DNA of 64,000 nucleotides from Rhipidocladum racemiflorum (taxonomy: Eukaryota; Streptophyta; Magnoliopsida; Poales; Poaceae). This document shows, in pieces, positions 19,589 through 30,300 of the stretch (its first letter is position 1; the number at the start of each line of letters is the position of its first letter). The translations under genes and the position numbers were made by a program. The DNA is taken from contig CM070588.1 of assembly GCA_036346355.1 (NCBI GenBank), positions 13,005,914-13,069,913 on the forward strand, written 5' to 3'. Below the pieces are notes generated by a model. The model searched no databases, was not told where the DNA came from, and saw only the letters and a program-made list of their open reading frames with translations.

Positions 19589-20142
19589 ACCGTTTTCTCT
19601 AACGGATTTTGGTCAGAAGAAGAAGAAGGTAACGTTGAAGACAATCCCGATGAGTCTCAGTTCGCGTCAGAGTTCGATGAGTTAGCTGAGGGTTAACTGG
19701 ATTTCCTTTCCAGTAAGTTGCCTGAGGGTGGATGGCACACTGCACGTCTTTGTTTTGAACTTCCGTTGTGTTTTATTCTGTCTTTTGGACTTGTGTAGGC
19801 CATGATGCCTTAAACTGTAATAATAATTAGTTGTAACAACATTACCTTTCGGATGTAATATATTTACTCTTGCATAGTTGTGATTTGTCTCGTATGACAA
19901 CGTGTGGGTACTGGGCTACTGATCTAGGGAACCAGTACTGGACACACGGTTGCGGGAAGCTCGGATTATGTTCAATGGATTGGCGTACGCATTTATTTCA
20001 AGTGCTACTGATCGATTGGCCCCAATCCAAGTACGGATTTAGTTTAGCCGTCAGTAGTTGTTACAAGTTGCATTAATTACCAGTCCGATGCAACAGTAAT
20101 GACTTGGTTCGCTAATCTTATTCCGGAGCCCCCATGACATGG

Positions 20143-20155
20143 TGGTATCAGAGCG
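20143..20155 (+). other. Primer binding site of B (tRNA-iMet type)
   Basis: TGGTATCAGAGCG, three bases after the LTR end CATGACA. Confidence 0.85.
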
Positions 20156-20505
20156 ATGCATGACCGAAAGGAGACCATAGTTAGCTAATCGATAGGAATA
20201 AGAGTGAGTCCTTTTCTCTAAAAACTTATTTGAAAAAGAATATCTCTAATTGTGAAAACATAGGATGATGTCCTTTTCTCTCTATAACACCTTCTCTGAT
20301 TGCAAACTTTTGAAATGAACTTCATCTCACCGCAGTCTTCAACTTTGTATTTCTTCGGTAAGAGTGAAGTGAGAAAACATGGTTATTCTATTTTTCCTCC
20401 TAACTCAAAAGCTAGAGTTGGAATTTGGGAAGCTTTACCTAATTCAAAAAGTTAGCTATGTACCGAGTAAGGGTAGGGTAAGGCTCTGATGAGGACATCA
20501 CTACC

Positions 20506-20784
20506 ATGGATACGGCCATGCCTACAAACCCAATTGAAACCAACAATGTAATACAAGGGCCAATTACTCGAGCTCGCGCACGTCAATTCAATTACCAGGT
20601 GAATGTGTTCCTCGGGTTGCATACAAATAATTTAATGAATGGAATGCTATTTAATCCTTGTGATGATTTTATTGTCCTTAGGAGCCAAGGAGAAGGACTC
20701 CCAACAGTCAAGCATGAAGCCAATTCTTCCGGTGCACAAGTTCAACTCGGATTCAGCCTCCGGGGCAGCACCAACTCAAAATGA
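20506..20784 (+). pseudogene. Polyprotein-tail-like fragment (92 codons)
   Basis: An open frame starting ATGGATACGG and containing GPITRARARQFNYQV. Short GPxTRARA motifs are common near the C-terminal tail of grass gypsy polyproteins. Nothing catalytic is present, and I cannot say which element it came from. It follows the B leader and precedes LTR-like sequence J, so it may be the 3' coding end of J's element. Function is not claimed. Confidence 0.4.
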
Positions 20785-20799
20785 CCATAACTTTTGATC

Positions 20800-21408
20800 C
20801 CCAAGGGTGTTTGGGGTCTACGAGTACTGGTTTGAAAGGTTTCATCGTCCTCTTTCCAACGGATCCGGCCTCATATCCAAATTCCTTACGAGTCAACGGG
20901 AATCTGCAAAACAAGTTCGGTCATCTTTCCAAATCCGAGTCAAACTAGGAATAGGAGTCCTACTAGGCCATGGTTGTGCTTTGGATGCCCCTAGCACGGT
21001 TTTGGCATCCTATTTGTCCTATATATAGCTAGGGAGTCCCCCAAAATAACTGGGGTTTTGGTTATTTGATAGTTTAGCCTTTTGCTACTATTTTGAGTCT
21101 TTTAAACGTGCTCAACGGCCGCCTAACAAGCTCCTTGTATCAGAACCCCAACTTTTTCTATACTTCATCTATATTTGCAATTTTAGATTGCTTTTGCCTT
21201 GTTCTTGCTTGTTCTTCGATTGCTTGCAGGAATTGATCTTCGTGATCAGGTTGATCGTGCCCACGGCAAGGTCAATAACCCTTTGGAGTTGGTTTAGCGA
21301 TTGCTAAGGCGCATCGTCGTTGTACGTTGTAGTCGGATCGTCAAATTCGTCTCCACCCAAATCGAAGGTTATCATTCTCATTGAAAGATCGGGACACCCA
21401 GTGTTACA
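20800..21408 (+). repeat. LTR-like block J with TATA box
   Basis: TATATATAG at 21021-21029 and a terminal GTGTTACA (21401-21408), directly before a tRNA-iMet primer site. The left boundary is not clear. It is unrelated to the other LTRs in the window and lacks their conserved block. It is interrupted at 21477 by LTR C2. Confidence 0.5.
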
Positions 21409-21413
21409 TCAAG

Positions 21414-21425
21414 TGGTATCAGAGC
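21414..21425 (+). other. Primer binding site of J (tRNA-iMet type)
   Basis: TGGTATCAGAGC, continuing AAACC, five bases after GTGTTACA. Confidence 0.75.
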
Positions 21426-21476
21426 AAACCAGGTTGCTCGGTGAAAAATTTTTTAATACTAGTTTAGTAGACTGAT

Positions 21477-23060
21477 TGTGACACTACGGAAGGTCAAAAC
21501 TTTATAAAATGTGAAAATGGAGGTTAAAACTTTACGTTATGCCGTTTATAGTGTGTTTTTGGGCCGTTTTCGGGTGTTTGGGCCTCTCCGGGGGACTTTG
21601 GGCCTTGGGGGTTGAGTTGGGCCTCCGGTGGAAGGGTTTGGGCCCAAGGGGGGACTTTTGGGCAGCCAAATCTGGCTCCCACCCCTTGGTGCGCCCCCAC
21701 TTCCTTTCCCAACCCTAGCCGCCACCCCCTAGCCCCCCATGCGCCTCCACCCTTCCCCTTCCTCTCCATCTTCCCCCATGGCGCCACCACCTCTCCCCTC
21801 CCCTCTCCACCACCCTTGCTGCCCTAGGGAAGACTCTTCACCTCACCACCTCGCAGATCCGTCCATTGGAGCGCTCCGCAACGAGGAGATCCGGTGGATT
21901 TGGAGCGAGGAAGGAGATCGCGCGAACCGGGAGGAGATCCGTTCGGTTTTCGTGCGTCGGGCGAAGGTATGGCCATGGGAATCCTTGGGGTTGGTCTAGG
22001 TACTGTTCTAAGGGTTATTATCATGTTTTTAGATCAATTAGTGGTGCTGGAATTGAGTAGATTAGATGAAATCTAGAAGTTGCCACGTTCTCTGTTTCGG
22101 GCAGCATGAGCAGTCGACCTAGGATTTGGCTTTTCGCCAATTTAGAATCAGAATTTGGTCGTACGGATGTTGAAGAAGTTGTAGGTAATTTCAGTACCTT
22201 TCAGTGGGTATAAAGAACGTCCAATTCCGCCCAGCCTTTTGAAAGTTATGCTCGTTTTACCGAACATAATAAAATATGTGGCGTGATTGGAACAGATCAC
22301 GGTATTCTGTAGATTAAACCACTTTAGATTCTGAATCAGTCTTTCAGTATACTTAGAAAAAGTTAGGAAATTTCCTAAGCTACGCGAGGATGTACTCGTT
22401 TAATTGATTCGGAGTCTTAGAACCCGAGTTATGCCTTTTGGAAGGCTGCTGTCCCGACGGGATAGAACATCTGTTTTTGGGTTTAGCGAGTAGTTTGCGA
22501 TGTCGGGGTAGAAGAGGGTTTGCTTACTGTTTTGTGGACATGATTGTGAGTGTGTGGTACATATGTGCAGGTGGTGTGACCCTGGGAGTGCCTTCTACTT
22601 CTTGTCAATCCGTCGCCCGTGGTTGAGGCAAGTGTATTGGAATGGGTAGCGGGTTGTAGTTGCTAGATTGGTTGAGATTGAATTTGAATACATGATATGT
22701 TCACATGCCATGCCTTAATGATTGCCAATGATATGATGAATATGTTTATTATGTTATGATGCCATGTGTTAGTGTACAAGCTATTTATGATGTTGGCATG
22801 TTTGCATACATGGCATGTTACATGGCCCGGGCGGTGAGAGTCATAACTAGTCCGGGGAAGGTCGGTGAGAAAGTTACGACTATTCCGGAGAGCCAATGAG
22901 TAAGTCCTACATCGTGATTCCATTCACCGCGGTGAACGGAAGCGAGGAGTAGGCACCCTCCATCTTCGGGATGGAAGGGGGGAGAGGGTGCACACCGACG
23001 GGTGTGTACTCAACCATACCGGTATGAGTTTCGCATTGCATACATAATGATGATGATATT
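21477..23060 (+). repeat. LTR C2, truncated by element D
   Basis: Begins TGTGACACTACG like C1 and follows C1 through the GGGCC-rich U3, a donor-like GAAG|GTATGG near 21967, exon-like segment 22571-22627 (GTGCAG acceptor, TGAG|GCAAGT donor) and the hairpin cluster. It stops abruptly at 23060 where D begins. The remaining 600 bases of the LTR do not reappear to the right of D. Confidence 0.75.
22923..23007 (+). ncRNA. Hairpin cluster in LTR C2
   Basis: TTCACCGCGGTGAA, then GCACCCTC...GAGGGTGC with inner CCATC-TTCGG-GATGG, then CACACC-GACG-GGTGTG. Same order as in C1 with paired changes. Confidence 0.5.
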
Positions 23061-23332
23061 TATCGACGATTGGAGAACGGGCTCCCGTTGAGCTTACTTG
23101 TTGAATGGGGGATCAACAGAGCCCCGTCGTACGGACCGAGGAGATCGTCCGAGTGATGCCGGGTCGGGAGAAGAGGGACGCGGTGTTTATCCTGGTTTGG
23201 GCCTCTCACTGCCGAGATAATAACCCTACTCCAGTGTATTGTGTTCTATATCGGGCGTCACGTCCCGTCCTTTGTTACAGATCTTCAGGAGGGGTTTAAA
23301 TACTACACTTAGAGATACATAGAAGGTAACTA
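23061..23332 (-). repeat. 3' LTR of element D
   Basis: Begins (plus strand) TATCGACGATTGG, against TGTCGACGATTGG in the partner, and runs to about GGTAACTA. In minus orientation it is preceded by a purine-rich CCAGGGGG tract. The exact border is uncertain by a few bases. Confidence 0.85.
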
Positions 23333-24090
23333 CCCCCTGGAATTACGCCACGCAGCCATACTCGCGATCTGCCGCCCTTGAACTGCGCGTTGTTTGAATT
23401 TCGGGTATGATCTCCCTTGATCTTCGACTGATTGGTTGCCACCTTCCTTCCTCGTAGCATTGACCGAGTCCACCGACCAAGTACCTGAGTATGACGTGAT
23501 CTTTACGAGCATGCTTGCTCGTGGTCGTTTTTGGAATGGTCGTGAGTAAAGGGGAGGACACGTATGCTCGGGAGGTACGATGCTCATTTCGTACTCCCGA
23601 GCATCCTCTGTCAGCATCGTATGGTCGGTGGGCTCATGATCTCTCGGGGGTACCGTGGTCTTTTGCCAGATAGTCAATCCCCGACAGCTAGCCCCCGAGG
23701 TTCAAGTGAGGAACCATCGGGCTTCCCCTTGAGCCTAAGAAGACCTGAAGGGGGGATTGACTTTCCTTTGGTCGTGGCTTACGACCATTTTATGTCAGGG
23801 GGTGACCTTTTTTCCCTCCGCGTGTTCGTTCTGTGTGGGCGCGACGTTTGGTTGTTTTTCGGTTCCTTCTCCGAGAAACCTCCCTGTAACGGTAAAGCAG
23901 TTTCTTGGAAAGTGCACTTTTACCGGGCAGGTGTCGCTACGCGATAGGTGGCAGTTTTTAACCTGCCTCTTTGCTGCCTTTTTAACTCCGCCTGCTTGGA
24001 AAGGATGGGGCTATTGCGTACTTGCTCGTCCTCGGCCAAAATCTTCCAAGAGCCTCAGAGCCCAATAACCTTCTTCATCCTTCTTCCTCC

Positions 24091-24892
24091 TTTGGCCATG
24101 ACGCATTTTGGGGTTAGCCAGATGACCCGGAGGAGGCTCCAGGTGCTCACCGACGAGGGGAATGTCGACCCAAGCTCGGGTCGAGCGCCTGGAGGTGATG
24201 CGGCGCCGGCACCGCGGGAGAGAGAAATCGTCTCCTGCGAGCTGTTAGCCGTCAACGGGCTTCGCTTGCCCGAGAGCGAGTTCCTCGTCTCCGTCCTCGC
24301 CTTTTGTGGGTGTGAGATCTCTCATCTCCACCCTAACTCCATCCTTGCCCTCGCGATCTTCTCCCATCTCTGCGAGGCATTTGTGGGCGTGATGCCCACC
24401 GCCAGTCTTTTCTTCCATTTCTATTCTCCCTTTCGCACCTGCCGGGATGGTCCCGCCGGTTGCGTTTACCTTCGCCTTCGGCCCAACCGACCATACGAAT
24501 ACCCTCTTGTTGCTTTGAAGGACTCGGTGTCAGGTTGGGCCGACCTTTGGTTCTACCAGAAGAAGGCAGAGGGATCCCAGTTGGTCTATACTAGGGAGGC
24601 CGCTCCGCCTACTGAGACGGCGCGCGAGCATTGTTACGTTCGTAGAGCAAGCGGGCTTAGGCCGACAATACGTAGGGTCACCATACCCGAGTAGGTGCTG
24701 AACCGGGCTTTAGGGAATGCTCGCGACCAACCACACATACAGCGAAGAGCTACTGTGGAAAGTGATCGGATGGGCGAGCTTTCGGCCGGTGCCCAAGAGG
24801 AATGGTGTGTACATATTCATTGGTTAAGCTCGCCCGCAGTGCCGGTAGTCGATGATGCTCGTTTGATAAAGCAAGGACAAAGTCGGAAGTAG
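24091..24892 (+). pseudogene. Antisense extra gene of D, putative-gypsy-transposon (Transposase_28-like) family
   Basis: The frame is open from an ATG at about 24100 to TAG at 24692-24694 and then continues in the same frame to 24892, so one nonsense codon splits it. The domain has the LPESEFLVSVLAFCGCEISHL / LALAIFSHLCEAFVGVMP / LFFHFYSPF pattern, matching by eye the gene of element I at 58706-59463. This is the plant 'putative gypsy type transposon' family, found widely in grass Tat elements as an antisense ORF. No catalytic residues are known to me and no function is established. The I copy has proline-rich and coiled-coil C-terminal parts that are missing here. Confidence 0.7.
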
Positions 24893-24959
24893 GAAGGAAA
24901 ATGACTTATCGGGAGAAACGCAAAGGTCGTGAGATAGGGATATGCGTCTAAACGTAAAA

Positions 24960-25260
24960 TTTACGTAGTTGGTCGATGTTCCAGGTGCTGGCGAGCTCCC
25001 GACCGTCTTCCATCGCGAGGCGAACAGCCCCCGGGCGTGCTGTGGACACGACCGTATAGGGTCCCTCCCACCTTGGGGTCAGCTTATTGGCTTTTGACAG
25101 GTCTTGAACTCTTCGTAAGACCATGTCACCAACTTGTAGGGCCCTTGGTCAGACTGACTTGGCCGCGTGCCTACGAAGGGCTTGTAGGTAAACCGCAGAG
25201 AAGCAAATACTGCTCGCGTGTTGCTTCGACGAGGTCTAGGTCGATGAGGCGCTCGACCTC
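24960..25260 (-). pseudogene. Degenerate integrase C-terminal tail, element D
   Basis: Downstream of the TAG ending the integrase core, the same frame continues with EVERLIDLDLVEATREQYLL and then stops repeatedly. It corresponds to the post-core region that is intact in I (LVLHRIQTHAGLHKLSPQW). No chromodomain, as expected for Tat. Confidence 0.6.
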
Positions 25261-25920
25261 CTAATCGATGGAATCGATCAGTTGCACCCTTGGGGAACCC
25301 AGCACAATTTTGGCAGGTAAAATGGCTTCCGCAGCATAGACGAGTTGGAAAGGCGTTTCGCCTGTGGCCCGACTTGTCGTGATGCTGACGGACCAGAGAA
25401 CGGCGGGAAGCTCGTCCACCCACTGCTGTCTGTGCTGGTTGAGGCTTTCGAAAACCCTCTTTTTTATGCCCTGAACTAACTGCCCATTTGCTCGTTCGGC
25501 TGCTCCATTGCTCTGTGGATGTGCCACAGAGGCGAAGCAGACCTTGGTCCCGACCTCCTCGCAGTAACTTTGGAACAATTCACTGGTGAATTGGGTCCCA
25601 TTGTCTGTGATCAGACGGTTGGGTATCCCGAACCGAGTTACTATGTTGCTGCGGAGGAACCTCTTGGCCGCCTGAGCCGAGATGGTTGAAACGGGCTCGG
25701 CCTCTATCCACTTGGTGAAAGTGTCGATGGCCACGAGCAAGTATTTGCAGCCTTTCTGACCCCGGGGGAAAGGTCCAAGGACGTCGAGCCCCCAGGTCGA
25801 GAACGGCCACGAGAGCGGTATGGTTTGCAGGGCATAGCCCAGTTGACGGACTTTGCGAGCATGAAACTGGCATGCCCGGCAGGTCGTTACGATCGACCGT
25901 GCATCCGCCAAAGCCGTAGG
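25261..25920 (-). pseudogene. Integrase catalytic core, element D
   Basis: An open stretch of 216 codons between two in-frame TAG codons. The CRACQFH end of the zinc-binding region is followed by WGLDVLGPFPRG (first Asp), LITDNGTQFTSELF (second Asp) and HPQSNGAAERANGQ (Glu). All three catalytic acids are present. The upstream TAG (25921) replaces the Trp of the GYYWPT motif, a G-to-A change typical of methylated, silenced DNA. The active site is intact but the gene is cut off from its N-terminus. Confidence 0.88.
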
Positions 25921-26940
25921 CTAGTAGTATCCTAATCGGAAGGCCTTGCTCACAAGCGTTCGGAACGACGAGTGAGCTCCGCACATTCCTTCATGGATGT
26001 CATGAAGAAGGTACTGGCCTTCCTTCTGAGAGACGCACTTGGAAAGGATTCCTAATGCGCCTTTTCGGTATAGGTCGCCTTTGATCAGTTTGTACTGAGA
26101 AGATCGCCTTGTTAGCCGGGAACGCTCGACTTCTTCCTCGGGCAATGTCCCATGCGCAAGGTATTGGATGAATGACATCATCCAATTTGCACTTTGCTCG
26201 AGGAAGGAGACCCTACCGTCGGCCTCTGATGCCTCCTCTGCAGAGGGAATGGAGGGCTTGTATAGGTGCTCGACGAGCACCCCCGCCGGAGCGGTAGTTT
26301 GAGAGGAACTGACTATAGACATTTGGTCGGCCAGGGAATTGTCCTTCCTGGGGATGTAGATTACTTCAAAATTCCTGAAGTATTTCTCCATCTTCCTTAC
26401 TTCGGCCAGGTAAAGCGCCATTGAGGTATCGGAACACTGATACTCCTTGTTGACCTGGTTCACGACCAACTGTGAATCGCCCATCACAGTGAGCCGTTGG
26501 ACTCCTAACGATTTACACGCTCGAAGTCCGGCCAAGAGACCTTCGTACTCCACCGCGTTGTTGGTCGTGGCGAAATGTAGTTGGATGGCGTATTGGATTT
26601 GTTCTCCATTCGGGGAGACCAAAACGACGCCAGCCCCCGAGCGCTCGTATGCTCGGGATCCGTCGAAATGCAGGGTCCAACGGTTTTCCCTTGATCCAGT
26701 GGTCTCGCTGGCTCGTGGTGCTGGAGCCGACCATTCCGCCACGAAGTCAGCCAGAACTTGTGATTTGATTGCCGTGCGGGCTGAAAATATTATTTCGAAT
26801 TCCGCGAGCTCCATGGCCCACTTGGCTATACGACCACTGGCGTCCTGGTTTTTTAGGATTTCTCTGAGCGGGAAACTGGTTGGTATCGTGATCCTGTGGG
26901 CTTGAAAGTAGCGTCGTAACTTCCTGGAAGCCATCAGCAA
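25921..26940 (-). pseudogene. Pol middle: RT-linked RNase H end, second RNase H and integrase N-terminus, element D
   Basis: 339 codons open. Residues 1-75 end the first RNase H (RIAKWAMELAEFEIIFSART, VLADFVAEW). Residues about 85-215 form a second, archaeal-type RNase H (WTLHFDGSR, EYEGLLAGLRACK, GDSQLVVNQVNKEYQ, VEYEGLL). A dual RNase H is diagnostic of the Tat lineage. The end (LLHDIHEGMCGAHSSFRTLV) carries the His pair of the integrase zinc domain. It stops at a TAG in the GYYWPT motif. Confidence 0.88.
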
Positions 26941-27015
26941 CGAATACAGGAGCTTTTGAACTTCAGGATAACGCTCCTTTGGTCCATGCAGTACCTCGCT
27001 GACATAATAGATGGG

Positions 27016-27387
27016 TCATTGGACACCGTCCCTCTCCACCGTTAGTACTGCGCTTACAGCCTGTGGGGTTGCCGCTAGGTATAGTAGCAATTCTTCCCCC
27101 ATTGCAGGTGTGACAAGGACGGGTGGTTTGGAAATGTACTGTTTCAGCTCTTTGAAAGAGTGATCAGCTTCCTCCGTCCATGTAAAGCCATCGTGCTTGC
27201 GGAGGGCTTTAAAGAAAGGCAGTCCTCGCTCCCCCAGCCGGGAAATGAACCAGCTCAATGCAGCCATTCTCCCGGTCAAAGCTTGTACTTCCTTTACGCA
27301 TGTGGGCGGTCTCATATTCTCGATGGCTTCGATTTTCTCTGGGTTTGCCCCAACGCCTTGTGGTCCGACCATGTGTCTTCTGCCCAA
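27016..27387 (-). pseudogene. RT thumb and first RNase H start, element D
   Basis: MVGPQGVGANPEKIEAIENM, VKEVQALTGRMAALSWFISR and FTWTEEADHSFKELKQYI are the end of RT and its connection. GEELLLYLAATPQAVSAVL begins the first RNase H. It ends at an in-frame TGA (27016-27018), after which the frame continues into 26940. Upstream it runs straight into gag near 27390, so RT fingers and palm, including the catalytic Asp pair, are gone. Confidence 0.85.
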
Positions 27388-28070
27388 CGTCCCGCACGTG
27401 GGCCGAGCCGAGAGAAGACTTCGCGCGGAGGTCGTGCTGATGACCGTTCGGTCGTGGAGCGTTCGGAACGCTCGTAGTCCGGATGGTTGTAGGTATGTCG
27501 TCTCGAGGTTGCTCGAGAGCTATTCCGAGGCCTCTCCCGGACCAGGTTTGCGACCTGGGACGATCTCCGAGCATGGCTCCGAGATTCATCTCTGTGCGAG
27601 CGCATGGGGGAGCGTCTGTGATGGTCCCGGGAAACACTCCGGGCATCCCGGTCGTGGGGAGGATCCGAGACTTTTAGCTCGGCGGCAAGCCTCTCCAGAT
27701 CTTCGGCCACGACTTTGCCCATGGCCTTTAGGTCCACTTGTTCGGGGAAGCTACGGAGGTCGCGCACGACCGCCGCCAAGGCCTGCAACCGATCTCGGTT
27801 CTGGCGAACAGGCGGCGGCGAGCATCGGCGGCGTTCTAGGACGCGATCGGGGGTTAGATAATCGCGAGAGTTTCTTTCTCTGGACACTCGCCTCTCTTTC
27901 ACTTGGCGACTTATGCTGGCAAGGGTCTTTCCCAAAGACGCCTCTAGGTGGAATCTGGCCGCCTCATAATGGTCGTGTTTAGCGGCGTCCGAGGATTGAA
28001 CCTCGGGCTCGGCACGGCTCCCAGCCATGTTGACGTGACGAGAGTGGGATGAACGTGATGGAGACATCAT
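27388..28070 (-). pseudogene. gag N-terminal region, element D (fused to RT remnant)
   Basis: Open from an ATG at 28070 (a second ATG lies 14 codons on). It is rich in Arg, Ser and Glu, with RQVKERRVSRERNSRDYL, a central helical part (LQALAAVVRDLRSFPEQ, KVVAEDLERLAAELKV) and long RS/RE-rich runs. No capsid core or zinc knuckle remains. At about 27390 the sequence passes into RT in another frame, which marks the deletion junction. The assignment to gag rests on position after the primer site and on composition. Confidence 0.65.
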
Positions 28071-28387
28071 CGTGTCCCCTTGGGATGCAGTCTCTCGGTC
28101 GAACTCCAGATCGTATGGTATATCCAGGCCATCGTAGAGTCCATCATAGTCATCCTCGTGGTCTCCAAGGGTAATATCTGGAGAACGGAGGACCTATCCT
28201 CGCATTCTAGGGTCCGGGGAAGAGCTCCCGAACTCGGTGTGACCGATAGGATCGGTCACATTGGCCACACCGTCGCCGGCGTAATACATGTCGTCGTCTT
28301 CAACATCGTCGAAGGCGCAGAGATTCCTAGTATCCCCCGAGTTCGGCATCCTCGAGGATGTCGATCTGTACGGGAATCAAACTGTCG

Positions 28388-28405
28388 TCCCCACGGACGG
28401 CGCCA
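28388..28405 (-). other. Primer binding site of D (TGGCGCC type)
   Basis: On the minus strand TGGCGCCGTCCGTGGGGA, two bases inside the LTR. This is the form usual for Tat/Athila elements, complementary to an Asp/Arg-class tRNA end. Confidence 0.8.
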
Positions 28406-28407
28406 GC

Positions 28408-28677
28408 TGTCGACGATTGGAGAACGGGCTCCCGTCGAGCTCACTTGTTGAATGGGGGATCAACAGAGCCCCGTCGTACGGACCGAGGAGATCGTCCGAG
28501 CGATGCCGGGTCGGGAGAAGAGGGACGCGGTGTTTATCCTAGTTCGGGCCTCTCACTGCCGAGATAATAACCCTATTCCAGTGTATTGTGTTCTATATCG
28601 GGCGTCACGTCCCGTCCTTTGTTACAGATCTTCAGGAGAGGTTTAAATACTACCCTTAGAGATACATAGAAGGTAAC
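28408..28677 (-). repeat. 5' LTR of element D
   Basis: Nearly identical to 23061-23331, with a handful of substitutions. The right end GGTAAC abuts the TGTCGGG terminus of element E with no intervening base. Confidence 0.88.
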
Positions 28678-28963
28678 TGTCGGGACCCAAATTTGCAAAT
28701 CCGGACCCTCTGTGTATTCAGGACTAGTCCAGGAACGCGCTAGTGCACACAGTCTTAACATCGGTAAATATCACAGTCATACCATTCGATACTAATAAAG
28801 TACTTTAATTAGATAAACAAACTGGTTGCTTGACCTTAAGGTCAAGTTACAAATATACGCCTCGCAGGGCGAAACTTATTAAAAGATAAATAATAGCAGC
28901 GGAAAATAAGATAACATCGTGGCGCCATCCAGTATACCACAGGCAACTGACTGGGCTCGCTCC

Positions 28964-30300
28964 CTAAGTAGACGGTTCCTCTTGGAGCTCCTCCTCCAAA
29001 GCTGGTGTAGTCTCCTCTTCAACTGGTGTTGTATTACGGCAAGGGTGAGTACTTGGTACTCAGCAAGTCATGCACAGAATGCAAGCTAATATACTATATG
29101 CATGGCTTCATACAAAGGAATAGCTCAAGGTATATTTGCAGTAAAGAGCATTTAACAAATAATATAAGTAGATTCGAAAGCAGTAGAAACAAGTATATCA
29201 CTAATAACTTTTCCAGGAGTTAAATAAACATCTTTCCAAATCCTAATCCACATTTCCATCAACATCATTATTAGTCCAAACCCAACCTTTCAAGTCCAAG
29301 TTATTTTTGAGAAGGTCTAACCCTTGACTGTAATTCCCGAGCGATGTCCAATACCGCGGACACGGCTATTCGAATAGATTTTACACTCTACAGAGGTTAT
29401 GCACTTTACCCACAAGATACAGTCAAACACCACAAAGGCGAGTTTCTGTAACAAAGTCTTTCGGAAACCTCTAACAGTACAAGTGGTCCTCTCCGGTGTT
29501 GCACACTAAAACTTCCCTTAGCGAAGGCGAAGTTTAGGCCAAACCACCGTTAGATGGGTACCTGGCCGCAGCCCCCAGACGCCTCCCGTACAACTACACA
29601 AAAGGTATAGTTGACACCCAGAGGTCCCACAGGTACGTTATTAGCAACTTAATCAACTAGGTCCGTCCCATTACAGACATTTGGTTGCACGTTTGACCCA
29701 GTTCAAAGGCTTGCAAGGTTAAGTCCTTAGGGTGACCAGGGCAAGACTACCCGAAGAACCAACACAACGTTCCCGGTGCCACAACTGGCCCACCCGATCA
29801 TTCTTGCCACATGCCCCGGTCAAAAACTATTTATCAAACCCCAGTTGATTACCATGCACTACGTGCCATCAACATCACAACACATGATACATTTCCAAAA
29901 CAGGTTCAATATATCATTAAGTCAACATTAACCTTTGATTGTCCAAAATCATGTCATGGGCACGTAGCAGGTCTAAGCAATATACTACAACGGTCTAAAT
30001 TCCCATGTTGGCAATTTAATAATGTCTAACTATTCAAACCTCAACTAGGGTGACAAGGGATCATGGCACATAATTAATTAACCAAGGTGTCATACAACAA
30101 TTAGGTATTTATCTAATTCCCATAATTTAAATAAAGTATTTTCTAATTAAACTAGCATGCAATACATTGAATCAAAATAGATTTCAAAATGGGAGCAACA
30201 TGGTCAAAGCACAACTTGCCTTCAAAGAGTACTTGTTCTTGGTCTTGAGTTGGCTCCTGGGTCAACAATTCACCTTCGAATCCTTCCGGCACTTCAACGT
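28964..30300 (-). other. Split small ORF inside 3' LTR of E
   Basis: Exon 1 30300-30220 (81 bases) ends GAAG|GCAAGT. Exon 2 29022-28964 ends TAG. Compared with A, amino-acid changes are conservative (GEV to GEL, QDP to QEP, QED to QEE) and phase is kept, with no indel in either exon. The surrounding LTR has many indels. Confidence 0.5.
29345..29414 (-). ncRNA. Conserved structured block, 3' LTR of E
   Basis: The minus strand reads GTGGGTAAAGTG, CTCTGTAGAG, ATTCGAAT, AGCCG, TGTCC-GCGGTATT-GGACA, in the order seen in A. Confidence 0.6.

Larger units (their letters stand above)
17985..20139 (+). repeat. B LTR, 3' portion (copy 1)
   Basis: Continues the B LTR after the A insertion and ends CATGACA, followed by a primer site. 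Exon-like segment 18013-18085 ends ACAG|GCAAGC (acidic frame, VDVDVS and LVEEQTG in copy 2). Exon 2-like segment 19617-19696 after GGTCAG reads EEEEGNVEDNPDES and ends TAA. The segments share phase 1. Intervening sequence holds the conserved TCACCCTAAGGAC and TGCAACTACATG blocks (18697-18780). Confidence 0.75.
3020..20505 (+). mobile_element. Element B copy 1: Ty3/gypsy LTR and leader, split by C1 and A
   Basis: Three pieces (3020-3062, 5178-5256, 17985-20139) form one LTR segment that matches the uninterrupted copy at 57037-57401. They share AGGAAGAAATCCT.ATTTCC, then CGATTGAGTTCTTG and GTTGATCGT, then GCTATTGGTTTGTTTG. The LTR ends CATGACA at 20139 and is followed by a tRNA-iMet primer site. 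Only a leader of about 350 bases follows before unrelated sequence J, so gag-pol of this copy is absent. Homology with copy 2 fades upstream of about 3020, so its 5' boundary is unknown. Orientation is plus. The chromovirus assignment rests on LTR architecture shared with A, E, F and G, not on coding sequence. Confidence 0.7.
23061..28677 (-). mobile_element. Element D: internally deleted Tat-type element
   Basis: LTRs of about 270 bp (23061-23332 and 28408-28677), a primer site beside the right LTR and gag-pol on the minus strand give its orientation. An extra gene on the plus strand lies between integrase and the left (3') LTR, as in grass Tat elements. Gag runs almost directly into the end of RT, so most of gag, protease and RT is missing. 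It is non-autonomous. It inserted into C2, but its right flank is the end of E and not the rest of C2. Confidence 0.88.
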
